This document shows, in pieces, positions 51,116-59,448 of a DNA stretch of 64,000 bases. The notes under the pieces were generated by a model, which saw only the letters and a program-made list of their open reading frames with translations, was not told the DNA's origin and ran no database searches. Position 1 is the stretch's first letter, and each line of letters opens with the position of its first letter. The stretch is from assembly GCA_018223375.1 (NCBI GenBank), contig JAGTTS010000001.1, positions 62,001-126,000 of the forward strand, given 5' to 3'. The position numbers were made by a program, and so were the translations under genes. This DNA comes from Clostridiaceae bacterium Marseille-Q3526. Its GTDB lineage: Bacteria; Bacillota; Clostridia; Lachnospirales; Lachnospiraceae.

Positions 51116-51475
51116 CTACTCTTCAATATGCTCAAGCCCCTGATTGATAATGCTTCTCACATGGCCGTCTGCCAGGGAATAAAACACCGCTTTTCCCTCT
51201 CTCCTGTTTTTCACCAGTCTCGACTGCTTTAAAATCTTAAGCTGGTGGGAAATGGCCGACTGAGTCATGTTTAACAGCTGGGCAATGTCGCACACGCACA
51301 TCTCCTGTTCAAACAATACATAAAGAATCTTAATTCTCGTGGAATCGCCAAATCCCTTAAAAATTCCCGCCAGATCGTAAAGCTCGTCCTCGTCCGGCAT
51401 CTTTTCCTTCCCCGCCTTCCCCACATCGTCGTGGCCCTGGTAAAAGTCGCAGCTTTCTACATCGCTTACCGCCAC
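51116..51475 (-). CDS. ArsR/SmtB-family metal-responsive repressor
   Basis: Represses the metal-efflux genes until metal binds. The core is a winged helix with EMCVCDIAQLLNMTQSAISHQ, where the Cys pair fits the CadC-type alpha3 metal site, and a DGHVRSIINQGLEH end that fits the alpha5 site. The start is uncertain: I prefer GTG at 51475 (GGGAGG seven bases upstream; 119 residues), which keeps the N-terminal Cys and His (ESCDFYQGHDD); TTG at 51544 or ATG at 51523 would extend it toward the operator. First gene of the ArsR-HMA-ATPase unit. Confidence 0.87.
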   Translation of the reverse strand: MAVSDVESCDFYQGHDDVGKAGKEKMPDEDELYDLAGIFKGFGDSTRIKILYVLFEQEMCVCDIAQLLNMTQSAISHQLKILKQSRLVKNRREGKAVFYSLADGHVRSIINQGLEHIEE

Positions 51476-51545
51476 TTCAAAACCTCCCTTCTGCTTCTGC
51501 CCTGTACTTCTTCTGTTCTTCATAGCAGCATATCGCTCAAACAAT

Positions 51546-51559
51546 TGAACGATTGTTCA
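51546..51559. promoter_or_regulatory. ArsR-type operator
   Basis: TGAAC-N4-GTTCA, an inverted repeat that fits the core of ArsR/SmtB operators (TGAAC...GTTCA), just upstream of the repressor gene. AT-rich promoter-like sequence (ATGTTTATAAT) adjoins it. Confidence 0.6.
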
Positions 51560-51723
51560 TATGTTTATAATATTCTCTTTTTTCCCATTTGTCAACTGTT
51601 TTCTAATTATTTTTCCCCTGCACGCGCAAAAAAGCCGGACACAGGAAGATCTCTTCCCGCATCCGGCCTCCGCTCTCAGAGCGCAGCCTTTCCCGCGTTT
51701 CTGCCATTCATTCTGTCTCGCTG

Positions 51724-52341
51724 TCAAAACTCCTTTTTCTCCATGGCTGACGCAGACAAAAGATAGGAGGGGGCAAGCAGAACGGCCGAGAGAAGCAAAG
51801 CAGACAAAATGCCCCTCTTTATGGCCTCCTCCGTCGCCGCCAGACCTCCGGCCGACAGCCCCAGAGTCAAAAACACTGCGCCCATTACAAAAATCAGAAG
51901 GGCGGCTCTGGCCTTCATCTCTCCCAGCCAGTACACAGCCGGAAGCAGAAACAGCTGAAGGATCAGGGAAATGCCCAGCACTGCCAGCACTTCCATCGCC
52001 GTCTCTTCCCAGTTCTTTCCCAGAAACCATCCTGCGGCCATGGCGCAGCTGCCAAATACTGCCGCAGCCGCTGTGTCCAGAAGCAGAAGAAAACCGTATC
52101 TGGCCTTCACAATCTCTCTGCGGCTCACAGGGAGGGCCGCCGTGTAGGCGTCGCTTCCGCTTCTCCTCTCCTCCGTAAAGGGAGACAGGCTGCTGATTAC
52201 CATAAATCCGCACATCCCTCCTATAAAAGGCCCTGTCTCCCCGGCGAATACAGCGCAGGCCAGTAAAAATACCAGCACTGCCGCCCAGGTCTTAACCTGG
52301 CACTCGAACATTTTAAATTCCTTATATAAAAGCCCCTTCAT
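51724..52341 (-). CDS. ABC-2 type transporter permease
   Basis: A 205-residue membrane protein with about six helices, the permease half of a small ABC exporter of the YtrC/BcrB kind. The N-terminus MKGLLYKEFKMFECQVKTW and the ERRSGSDAYTAALPVSRREIVKARY segment after helix 2 are typical of the ABC-2 group. GAAGGAGGCGGCAG precedes the ATG, 16 bp after the ATPase gene. Substrate unknown; relatives are tied to cell-envelope stress. Confidence 0.82.
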   Translation of the reverse strand: MKGLLYKEFKMFECQVKTWAAVLVFLLACAVFAGETGPFIGGMCGFMVISSLSPFTEERRSGSDAYTAALPVSRREIVKARYGFLLLLDTAAAAVFGSCAMAAGWFLGKNWEETAMEVLAVLGISLILQLFLLPAVYWLGEMKARAALLIFVMGAVFLTLGLSAGGLAATEEAIKRGILSALLLSAVLLAPSYLLSASAMEKKEF

Positions 52342-52357
52342 TCTGCCGCCTCCTTCT

Positions 52358-53275
52358 CTATGCTTCTCTGCAGCCTGACTTCTCCTCTCTCATCAGGCAG
52401 GTTACAATCTCCTCCAGACTGGCCGGCTCCTCCAAAATGCCGAAACTCTCCAGAACCGCCCTGCTCTGGACTGACGTTTTATCCAGAACCGCCCAGGAGC
52501 CAAACGCCCCCCGCCTCATTCCAATCAGACGGACGTTCTGTTCTCTCAGACCTTTCAGAGCTCCTTCTGTTCCCTGCACGGCTCTGTACCGTTCCAGAAG
52601 CCTGTCCTTCTCCTCAAACAGGAACAGGTTTCCACTGTGGAGAAAGGCCAGATAATCGGCCAGCTTTTCCAAATCCGCCACCGTATGGCTGGAAATCAGA
52701 ATCGAAATCTCCTCCCCGCCAAGCTCTCTTAACATCTCCATCGCTTCCTCCTTCGCCAGAGGATCCAGACTGCTTAACGGTTCGTCCAGAATCAAAAGCC
52801 GGGGATGATGGGATACTGCGCCTGCCAGAGCCAGCTTTGCCTTCATTCCGGCAGAAAACCGGCGGATCGGCTTGTTTCCAGGAATTGCAAAGCGTTCCTG
52901 AAGCCTCTTAAAGTAATCCCTGTCGAAGTTCTCATAAATCCCCTGCCAGAAATCTCCTGCCATCTGAGCCGTAAAATTTCCTGGAATCTGAAGTTCTCCA
53001 AAGACAACTCCCACATCCTTCCTCGCCTGTTTTCCTTCTCTGACCGGATCAAAATCCAAGCACGATACGGTTCCTCTGTCCGGAATAACCATCCCCAGCG
53101 CCAGCTTCATAAGCGTCGTCTTCCCGGCCCCGTTTTCCCCTACAAGCCCTGTCACGCAGCCTGCCGGAAGCTTCAAAGTCAGCGGTCCCAGGCAGAATTC
53201 CCCATATGCCTTCTCCACCGCGTCAAACGAGAGCGCCGTCTGCTCTGCCCAATTCTTATTTTCTCCTAAATCCAT
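52358..53275 (-). CDS. ABC transporter ATP-binding protein
   Basis: A 305-residue ATPase with Walker A GENGAGKTTL, the signature segment RRFSAGMKAKLALA and Walker B RLLILDEPLSSLDP, followed by a C-terminal extension of about 75 residues common in the YtrB/BcrA group. It powers the ABC-2 permease encoded 16 bp later. It follows the GntR gene by 34 bp, so the regulator-ATPase-permease set is one operon. Confidence 0.9.
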   Translation of the reverse strand: MDLGENKNWAEQTALSFDAVEKAYGEFCLGPLTLKLPAGCVTGLVGENGAGKTTLMKLALGMVIPDRGTVSCLDFDPVREGKQARKDVGVVFGELQIPGNFTAQMAGDFWQGIYENFDRDYFKRLQERFAIPGNKPIRRFSAGMKAKLALAGAVSHHPRLLILDEPLSSLDPLAKEEAMEMLRELGGEEISILISSHTVADLEKLADYLAFLHSGNLFLFEEKDRLLERYRAVQGTEGALKGLREQNVRLIGMRRGAFGSWAVLDKTSVQSRAVLESFGILEEPASLEEIVTCLMREEKSGCREA

Positions 53276-53309
53276 AATCCGGCCTCCTCCTTGCCTTTCA
53301 GCTGTGAAG

Positions 53310-53681
53310 CTATCCTTCGTACAGAGTTTCCAGCAGCTCCTTCATCTCCCCCAGGGAGATCCCTGCCGTCCGCGCGGCGTCCACAGCCTCGTTTAAATGT
53401 TCCTCCAGCCGCTTATACTGTTCTTCTCTCAGAAGCTCCCTGTTGATCTCTGCGGCGAAGCTTCCCTTTCCTGGAACTGACGTGATATATCCCTCCCGCT
53501 CCAGCTCCTCATACGCTCTCTTAGTAGAAATCACGCTGACTCTCAGCTCCTTGGCCAAGAATCTCAGCGACGGAAGCGGCTCCCCAGGCTTCACCTCCCC
53601 GGCTATCACGGCGCTTTTTATCTGGGAGGCAATCTGCTCATAGATGGGTATTTCCCCAGAATTGCTGATCACAATGTTCAT
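53310..53681 (-). CDS. GntR-family regulator (YtrA subfamily)
   Basis: A 123-residue repressor. The winged helix (IYEQIASQIKSAVIAGEVKP and LPSLRFLAKELRVS) is followed only by a short dimerisation tail, the mark of the YtrA subgroup, which has no large ligand domain and normally controls an ABC exporter in its own operon, as here. GGAGGCCGGAG precedes the ATG. A long palindrome overlaps its promoter. Confidence 0.9.
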   Translation of the reverse strand: MNIVISNSGEIPIYEQIASQIKSAVIAGEVKPGEPLPSLRFLAKELRVSVISTKRAYEELEREGYITSVPGKGSFAAEINRELLREEQYKRLEEHLNEAVDAARTAGISLGEMKELLETLYEG

Positions 53682-53758
53682 TCTCCGGCCTCCTGTTCTG
53701 CAGCATCACGGTTCCATATCCTCGTCTGCTGCCGATTCATGATCTGCATCATTCGTAT

Positions 53759-53802
53759 TTACTGTATATCTATAATATATACAGTAATAACAGTTTTGTC
53801 AA
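53759..53802 (-). promoter_or_regulatory. Promoter and operator of the GntR-ABC operon
   Basis: The inverted repeat TTACTGTATAT-N7-ATATACAGTAA (53759-53787, perfect 11-bp arms) overlaps the -10 element (TATATT, 53774-53779) of a consensus TTGACA promoter (53797-53802, 17-bp spacer) on the minus strand. A bound YtrA-type dimer would block RNA polymerase. Confidence 0.8.
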
Positions 53803-53863
53803 CGATTTCTTGTATTTTTTTCCGTTCTTCCGCTGTATGAGGCTGGGCGGCGCAGAAAATCAG

Positions 53864-53892
53864 TTGCATTCACGGAAAAATTATATTATAGT
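53864..53892 (+). promoter_or_regulatory. Promoter of the flavodiiron gene
   Basis: TTGCAT and TATAGT with a 17-bp spacer, 46 bp ahead of the ATG. Confidence 0.55.
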
Positions 53893-53938
53893 ACATTTGA
53901 AAATTTAGACCATGTATTGATATAAGGAGGAATGAACC

Positions 53939-55105
53939 ATGAAAGCAGTTCAGGTAAAGGAAGGCATTTACTGGGTAGGCGCCCTTGACTGGCACATCAG
54001 AAATTTCCACGGCTACACGACAAACCGCGGAGCTACCTACAACGCCTATTTAATTATAGATGAGAAAATTACTCTGATTGACACGGTGAAGGCTCCCTTT
54101 GCCGCCGAGATGTTAGAGCGTATCAGCGATGTGGTGGATCCGTCTAAAATTGACTACATTGTATCCAACCATGTGGAGATGGACCATTCCGGCGCTCTTC
54201 CGGAGCTTTTAAAGGTATGCCCGAACGCGACGGTTGTCACCAGCGCGCCTAACGGCATCAAGGGACTGACTGCCCACTACGGCGATTATTCCTATCAGGC
54301 CGTAAAGAGCGGAGATTCCCTGAATATTGGTTCCAGAACCCTGTCCTTTGTATCGACTCCTATGCTCCACTGGCCTGACAACATGGTCGTATGGTGCCCG
54401 GAGGAGAAGGCTCTCTTCTCCAACGACGCGTTCGGACAGCACTACTGCACCAGCTGCCGCTTCGATGACGAGACGGATCTGGCTGTCACTCTGTTCGAGG
54501 CCAAGAAATATTATGCAAACATTGTCATGTGCTACGGCTCCCAGGCTGCCGGCGCATGGAAAATTGTGAAGGAATTAAATCCGGATATGATTATTCCAGG
54601 CCACGGCGTTATCTGGAGAAGCCACACAGCTGACATTTTAGACGCCTATGAGTCCTGGTCCTCCAAGACTCCGGAGACTGGCGCTCTGGTCGTATTCGAC
54701 AGCATGTGGCACTCCACAGAGCTGATGGCCCAGGCCATTGCAGAGGGCTTCTCCCGGAAGCAGGTTCCCGTTCATCTGGTAGATTTAAAGACAGAGCACA
54801 TCTCTGACATCCTGCCATTTGTCCTGGACTGCAAATATATTGCCGCAGGCTCTCCAACCTTAAACAACAACATGATGCCAAACATGGCCGCTTTCCTCTG
54901 CTATCTGAAGGGACTTTCCCCGAAAAAACGGGAAGCTTTTGCCTTCGGTTCCTACGGCTGGGGCGGACAGAGCGTGGCGCAGGTGGAGGAAGAGCTTGTA
55001 AAATGCGGCTTCAACATCTGCATGGACAAGATCCGCATTCAGTACGTTCCAACCAAGGAGCAGCTGCTGGAAATCGAATCCAAGGTTGAAGCTCTTGTTT
55101 CCTAA
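53939..55105 (+). CDS. fprA: Flavodiiron protein (FprA-type A-type flavoprotein)
   Basis: Reduces O2 to water, or NO to N2O, and so protects anaerobes from oxygen or nitrosative stress. The 388-residue protein has an N-terminal metallo-beta-lactamase-like domain with the diiron motif HVEMDH (HxExDH, about residue 79) and later His/Asp ligands, and a C-terminal flavodoxin domain (from about residue 250; VVFDSMWHSTELMAQAIAEG) that binds FMN. AAGGAGGAATGAACC precedes the ATG. It is followed at 15 bp by a DUF1275 membrane protein. Confidence 0.94.
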   Translation: MKAVQVKEGIYWVGALDWHIRNFHGYTTNRGATYNAYLIIDEKITLIDTVKAPFAAEMLERISDVVDPSKIDYIVSNHVEMDHSGALPELLKVCPNATVVTSAPNGIKGLTAHYGDYSYQAVKSGDSLNIGSRTLSFVSTPMLHWPDNMVVWCPEEKALFSNDAFGQHYCTSCRFDDETDLAVTLFEAKKYYANIVMCYGSQAAGAWKIVKELNPDMIIPGHGVIWRSHTADILDAYESWSSKTPETGALVVFDSMWHSTELMAQAIAEGFSRKQVPVHLVDLKTEHISDILPFVLDCKYIAAGSPTLNNNMMPNMAAFLCYLKGLSPKKREAFAFGSYGWGGQSVAQVEEELVKCGFNICMDKIRIQYVPTKEQLLEIESKVEALVS

Positions 55106-55120
55106 AAGGAGGAACTTATT

Positions 55121-55804
55121 TTGAAACCAGAACAGGGGCAGGTATCCTATGGCCTGCCCATCCATTTCCTGATGGCGTTCTGCGGCGGCTTCTTTGGCTC
55201 CTATGCGGTTTTTAACAGAATGTCCGTCTTTGGAAACGCCCAGACTGCCAATTTAATTGAACTAATCGGCGCCGTCCTGGGGCACGATTTTCCGGACGCG
55301 CTGCTGAGGCTGGGCGCGTTTCTGGTATTTGTGTCTGCTCTTGTCCTGTCTGTCCCTCTGGAACGGCAGCTTCACCGGAAGGCAAAATACCTGACCCTGG
55401 CTGTGGAGGCGGCTATTGCCACTGCCATCAGTTTTTTTCCAGAAGATATGAATCCCATCGCAGCCGTATATCCCATTTTTTTCTCCGCTGCTCTCCAGTG
55501 GAGTATTTTCCCAGGAGCGGAAGACTTTGTCGCCGCCAACGTCTTCTCCACCAACAATATCAAGCAGACCTTCACTTCCTTGACAGAGTACGTCCTGGAG
55601 CGGAAATCCAATCCAGAACGGGCCAAGGAGAAATTAAAAAAGGCCATCTGCTTCGGCGGCACGCTGCTGTCCTTCCACTGCGGCGTTATCAGCGGATTCC
55701 TGGGAAGCAGATGGCTGGGGATAAAGAGCAGCCTGCTGTGTCTGATTCCGCTGATGATCGTGTGGGGGCTTTTGCGGAGAGAAGATAGGAAAAAGGATGA
55801 ATGA
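55121..55804 (+). CDS. DUF1275 (YoaK-family) membrane protein
   Basis: A 227-residue membrane protein of the DUF1275/YoaK family with about six helices and the family feature FGNAQTANLIELIGAVLG after helix 1. Function is unknown; a transport role has been proposed for the family. It starts with TTG, preceded by AAAAGGAGGAAC, 15 bp after the flavodiiron gene, so both are cotranscribed. Confidence 0.82.
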   Translation: MKPEQGQVSYGLPIHFLMAFCGGFFGSYAVFNRMSVFGNAQTANLIELIGAVLGHDFPDALLRLGAFLVFVSALVLSVPLERQLHRKAKYLTLAVEAAIATAISFFPEDMNPIAAVYPIFFSAALQWSIFPGAEDFVAANVFSTNNIKQTFTSLTEYVLERKSNPERAKEKLKKAICFGGTLLSFHCGVISGFLGSRWLGIKSSLLCLIPLMIVWGLLRREDRKKDE

Positions 55805-55876
55805 GAAAGAAGAGGAATAACTTTTTGGTGCTTCAATGAAAACTGCTTAAAAAGTTTTCCTCTTCTTTCTTTTTCT
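55804..55876 (+). terminator. Terminator of the fprA-DUF1275 operon
   Basis: A 22-bp stem (55804-55826 with 55849-55870, one bulge) followed by CTTTTT. The 22-nt loop GGTGCTTCAATGAAAACTGC-TT resembles the reverse complement of the recurring loop only at its GGTG end. Confidence 0.85.
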
Positions 55877-55947
55877 TCCTCTTAGATATGGAACAGCAAG
55901 GCTTGCACAGCGAAGTCCACGATAAATGGAATATTTAATGCACAAGC

Positions 55948-55976
55948 TTTACAATACATCTATTTCCTTCTATATT
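55948..55976 (+). promoter_or_regulatory. Promoter of the 79-residue membrane peptide gene
   Basis: TTTACA and TATATT with a 17-bp spacer, 32 bp ahead of the ATG. Confidence 0.6.
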
Positions 55977-56008
55977 GATATTAACACTATGCACAAGGAG
56001 GAAATTTT

Positions 56009-56248
56009 ATGAAAAAGTCTATTTCTGTCAGCAAAAAAAGACTTGATCTCCTGCTTATACCACTCTACTTGTTTATCTACTTTAAAATATACTGGTTTGT
56101 CTACTCGTTTGTTGCAGAATCTCTGCTGTCTGTTCTCCTTGAACTCCTCAGCATTCTGGATATCCTCTTTGGAGCTTTTTTTCTGTTTTCAGCTGCTCCA
56201 TGCTCCTATCTTCTCCGCTCTCTGATCTTAAAATTTTTGACAAATTAA
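56009..56248 (+). CDS. Small hydrophobic membrane protein of unknown function
   Basis: A 79-residue protein with a basic N-terminus (MKKSISVSKKRLD) and two membrane helices (about 14-35 and 40-62), ending in RSLILKFLTN. It has AAGGAGGAAATTTT before the ATG and its own promoter, so it is likely a real gene. It is clearly AT-richer than its neighbours. No family recognised. It sits between the DUF1275 terminator and the converging 2-hydroxycarboxylate carrier. Confidence 0.6.
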   Translation: MKKSISVSKKRLDLLLIPLYLFIYFKIYWFVYSFVAESLLSVLLELLSILDILFGAFFLFSAAPCSYLLRSLILKFLTN

Positions 56249-56265
56249 AAGGGTGCTTCTCCTTT

Positions 56266-57525
56266 CTACCTCAACATCTGCACCAGCACGCCCCCCAGAG
56301 TCAGCATCAGGGCGCCGCAGGATCGGGTGACGATCTGGGCGAAGGGCAAAAGCTCCATGCGTTTCGCGCTGCTCAGTACGGCTACGTTGCCGGAACCGCC
56401 CATATTGGTGGTGCACATGCCGGCGGCAATCGCAGACTCTAAGGGGTAGAAGCCCATCAGGCGGCCCACAAAAGCGGCCGTCATGGTGATTACTGCCACA
56501 GACGCCGTTATGGTAAAGAAGTAAAAAGGCGTCATGGTCTGCATAATGGCCTTCAGATTAATCAAGGTGGCTCCGATTCCCGTCAGGGCCGCCGCCGTCC
56601 AGCTGTGGATGGCAAACTGTCCCCACTGTCTGGCCGCGTCCTCCAGTTCCTCTGACAAAATCCCCGTTCCCTTGACGATAACCACAGCTATAATCATCCA
56701 GGCATAGGCCGGCACAACGCTGATAAAGTGACTGCAGAGGGCTCCCAGTGCATAAAATGCCAGGGAAATAATCAGACCTTTCGAGAGCTGCGGGATAGAC
56801 GGCTTCATGGGAATCCGCTCCGGGGCCCTGGTTCCATTGTTGACAAGGCGGCCGTTTCCAGTGAGGGAAGGCCGTTTTTCTCCCAGGTTATTGGCCAGTC
56901 CTCCAAATACAATGGCCACGCAGTTTCCAAGAACCGTAGCTGGGGCGATCCGGGTGAGAATTTCCCCTGCGTCAGCCCCCAGCGCCGAGGCGTACATGCC
57001 GGATAATGGCACCGCCCCAGCCGTCATGCCGCCGCTCGTCATGGGCACTCCGATAAAAAGAATTCCCTCTAAAAAAGAATGTCCCATGAAGAGGCCCAGA
57101 ACTCCTGTGGCCAGAACCCCCGCCGCCAGGGATATAAGCGCTGTGGGAAGAAGCTTTACTGTAGCGCGGATCAGCAGATCCCTGTCGATATTAAACAGAC
57201 TGCCGGTGATCAGGGCAGAAATATAAAACACAAGAAACCCCTGCTCGTTGACAAAGCTGTCCATCATCTCATAAGCGTCCTGGGGAAATACTCCGGCCGC
57301 CTGCAGGGCCGCCGCCCCCAGAATGCAGACCACGGAGCCGCCCAGATACGTTTTCACCACCGGAATGGTATTTCCCAATGTGTTAAGCCCTGCTCCCAGC
57401 ACCATCAGAAGAATCAGGGCACCTGCCAGACCTTTTGGCAGGCACCCTGTATACATGCAGACGGTCACCAGAAGCAGAGTCAGCAGATAAGGGAGCCTAA
57501 TAGCTCCTGATTGCGTCTGTTCCAT
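56266..57525 (-). CDS. 2-hydroxycarboxylate transporter family (citrate/malate-type) carrier
   Basis: A 419-residue secondary carrier of the 2HCT family, which moves citrate, malate or lactate, often as exchangers. The two re-entrant loops GVPMTSGGMTAGAVPLSGMY and MCTTNMGGSGNVAVLSSA with GGxG motifs are the family marks, and the segment SAKRMELLPFAQIVTR is the usual substrate-binding region. The ATG at 57525 lies 29 bp inside the greA 3' end, with GGGAGACG upstream; the overlap implies cotranscription with greA. Confidence 0.88.
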   Translation of the reverse strand: MEQTQSGAIRLPYLLTLLLVTVCMYTGCLPKGLAGALILLMVLGAGLNTLGNTIPVVKTYLGGSVVCILGAAALQAAGVFPQDAYEMMDSFVNEQGFLVFYISALITGSLFNIDRDLLIRATVKLLPTALISLAAGVLATGVLGLFMGHSFLEGILFIGVPMTSGGMTAGAVPLSGMYASALGADAGEILTRIAPATVLGNCVAIVFGGLANNLGEKRPSLTGNGRLVNNGTRAPERIPMKPSIPQLSKGLIISLAFYALGALCSHFISVVPAYAWMIIAVVIVKGTGILSEELEDAARQWGQFAIHSWTAAALTGIGATLINLKAIMQTMTPFYFFTITASVAVITMTAAFVGRLMGFYPLESAIAAGMCTTNMGGSGNVAVLSSAKRMELLPFAQIVTRSCGALMLTLGGVLVQMLR

Positions 57526-58000
57526 CGTCTCCCGTCTTCTCAATCTTCCTGATTTCCACATAGTATCCGGCCTTGTCGTTTATCTTTACATAGGCCCGTT
57601 CTCCAACTCTGCAGCCGCGGATGGCTTTTCCCAGAGGCGACTCGATACTGATTTTATTTTCCAGGGAATTGCCCCGAATGCTGGTCACCAGACGGTATAC
57701 GTCCTCCTCCCCGTCGTCCTCGAAATAGAGGGTGACTGTATCATTTAAGCCTACCTCGTCCACTTTAGACTGGTCGGACACCACCCTGGCATTCTTGATC
57801 ATGTTCTCCAGATAGCGGATACGGCTCTCATTTCTGTTCTTATCCTTTTTAGCCGCATAATACTCAAAGTTTTCGCTCAGATCCCCCTGGGCTCTGGCCT
57901 CCTTCACCGCTTCGATGGCTTCCTTTCTCACTACCAGCTTTCTGTAGTCTATCTCTTCCTGAATCTTCTCAATATCCTTTTTTGTCAGCTGCTCCCGCAT
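57497..58000 (-). CDS. greA: GreA/GreB-family transcription elongation factor
   Basis: Rescues backtracked RNA polymerase by stimulating cleavage of the nascent RNA. The 167-residue protein has the N-terminal coiled coil with the acidic tip region (ARAQGDLSENFEYYAAKKDK) and the C-terminal FKBP-like domain (ISIESPLGKAIRGCRVGE). AGGAGTGAAATC precedes the ATG. It follows glmM by 10 bp and its end overlaps the 2HCT carrier start. Confidence 0.92.
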   Translation of the reverse strand: MREQLTKKDIEKIQEEIDYRKLVVRKEAIEAVKEARAQGDLSENFEYYAAKKDKNRNESRIRYLENMIKNARVVSDQSKVDEVGLNDTVTLYFEDDGEEDVYRLVTSIRGNSLENKISIESPLGKAIRGCRVGERAYVKINDKAGYYVEIRKIEKTGDDGTDAIRSY

Positions 58001-58010
58001 GATTTCACTC

Positions 58011-59363
58011 CTAAATCACGTGGCCTCTGGCCTTCATGACATCAATCACCTGATCCACGTATTTCTCACAGATCGCATTGGTCTCAGCCTCTACCATCAC
58101 GCGGACTACCGGCTCTGTACCGCTCTGGCGAAGCAGAATCCGTCCTGTATCTCCCAGGGCATCTGCCACCTTCTGAACCTCTGCCTGAACCTCCGGATCA
58201 TCCTGAGCTGTCTTTTTATCGTGAACTCTCACATTTTTAAGCACCTGAGGATAAATCTCTACCTCGTCAGCCAGCTTCTTGAGACTTTCCTTTTTCTCCA
58301 GCATAACCTCCATAATCTTTAAGGAGGTAAGGATTCCGTCTCCTGTGGTAGCATGCTTGCTGAAAATAATGTGTCCTGACTGCTCTCCACCCAGGCAGTG
58401 GCCGTTCTGGGACATATTTTCATATACATACTTGTCTCCTACCGCTGTCTTTTCAAAGGCAATTCCTTCCCGCTCCAGAGCCTTATAGAGGCCGAAGTTG
58501 GACATAATCGTAGTGACAACTGTATTGTTTACAAGACTCCTCTGCTCCTTCATGTACTTTCCGCAGATGTACATAATCTTGTCGCCGTCCACCAGGTTTC
58601 CTTCGCCGTCCACTGCCAGGCAGCGGTCAGCGTCTCCGTCATAGGCAAAACCCACGTCCAGGCCGTTCTCCACCACGTACTTCTGCAGCCCCTCGATATG
58701 GGTGGATCCGCAGTTGGTATTAATATTTACTCCGTCCGGATTGTTGTGGATCACATGAGTTTCTGCGCCCAGAGCGTCAAACACGTTCTTGGCAATGGCG
58801 GAAGCGCTTCCGTTGGCACAATCCAGTCCCACCTTCTTATTTTTGAAGGAGCGGGTGGCAATGGAAATCAGATAGCCGATATAGCGGTTTCTTCCTGCCG
58901 CATAGTCTACGGTACGGCCAATCTGCTCTCTCACAGCATAAGGAATCTCTCCCATCTCCCCGTCCAGGTACTTCTCAATCTCTGTGATAACTTCTTCTTC
59001 CAGCTTCTCACCCTTCTCATTGATGACCTTGATTCCATTGTCATAGAATGGGTTATGGCTGGCGGAAATCATAATTCCGCAGCTGAATTCTTCTGTGCGG
59101 ACCACATAGGAAACACTGGGAGTCGTGGTGACATGGAGCAGGTATGCGTCTGCCCCTGAAGCTGTCAGACCGGCTACCAGCGAATACTCGAACATATAAC
59201 TGCTGCGTCTCGTATCCTTTCCAATCACAACCCGGCATTTCTCCTCCGGCTTCTTCTTTCCGTAATACCAGCCGAGGAAACGGCCTACCTTATAGGCGTC
59301 CTCCACCGTCAGCGTTACGTTTGCCTCGCCGCGGAATCCGTCTGTACCAAAATACTTTCCCAT
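58011..59363 (-). CDS. glmM: Phosphoglucosamine mutase
   Basis: Interconverts glucosamine 6-phosphate and glucosamine 1-phosphate on the way to UDP-GlcNAc for the cell wall. The 450-residue protein starts with YFGTDGFRGEAN, has the phosphoserine motif MISASHNPFYDNGIK (Ser near residue 100), the metal loop DGDADRCLAVD and the C-terminal RQSGTEPVVRVMVE phosphate-binding loop. AGGAGGATAGGAAAC precedes the ATG. Next in line after rfbD, with an 85-bp gap that shows no clear signal. Confidence 0.93.
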   Translation of the reverse strand: MGKYFGTDGFRGEANVTLTVEDAYKVGRFLGWYYGKKKPEEKCRVVIGKDTRRSSYMFEYSLVAGLTASGADAYLLHVTTTPSVSYVVRTEEFSCGIMISASHNPFYDNGIKVINEKGEKLEEEVITEIEKYLDGEMGEIPYAVREQIGRTVDYAAGRNRYIGYLISIATRSFKNKKVGLDCANGSASAIAKNVFDALGAETHVIHNNPDGVNINTNCGSTHIEGLQKYVVENGLDVGFAYDGDADRCLAVDGEGNLVDGDKIMYICGKYMKEQRSLVNNTVVTTIMSNFGLYKALEREGIAFEKTAVGDKYVYENMSQNGHCLGGEQSGHIIFSKHATTGDGILTSLKIMEVMLEKKESLKKLADEVEIYPQVLKNVRVHDKKTAQDDPEVQAEVQKVADALGDTGRILLRQSGTEPVVRVMVEAETNAICEKYVDQVIDVMKARGHVI

Positions 59364-59448
59364 GTTTCCTATCCTCCTGTTTTATGTCAACTAGATATAT
59401 CCCCATCCGTTTCTGCCGCCCCGTCTCTGTCCCGGCAGTCCTCTTCTC

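Noticed and set aside
51561..52178. Long plus-strand frame of 205 codons antisense to the ABC permease
   Set aside because: Composition is Pro/Ser/Arg-rich with no motif or RBS; the minus-strand ABC-2 permease in the same place has clear family features and operon context.
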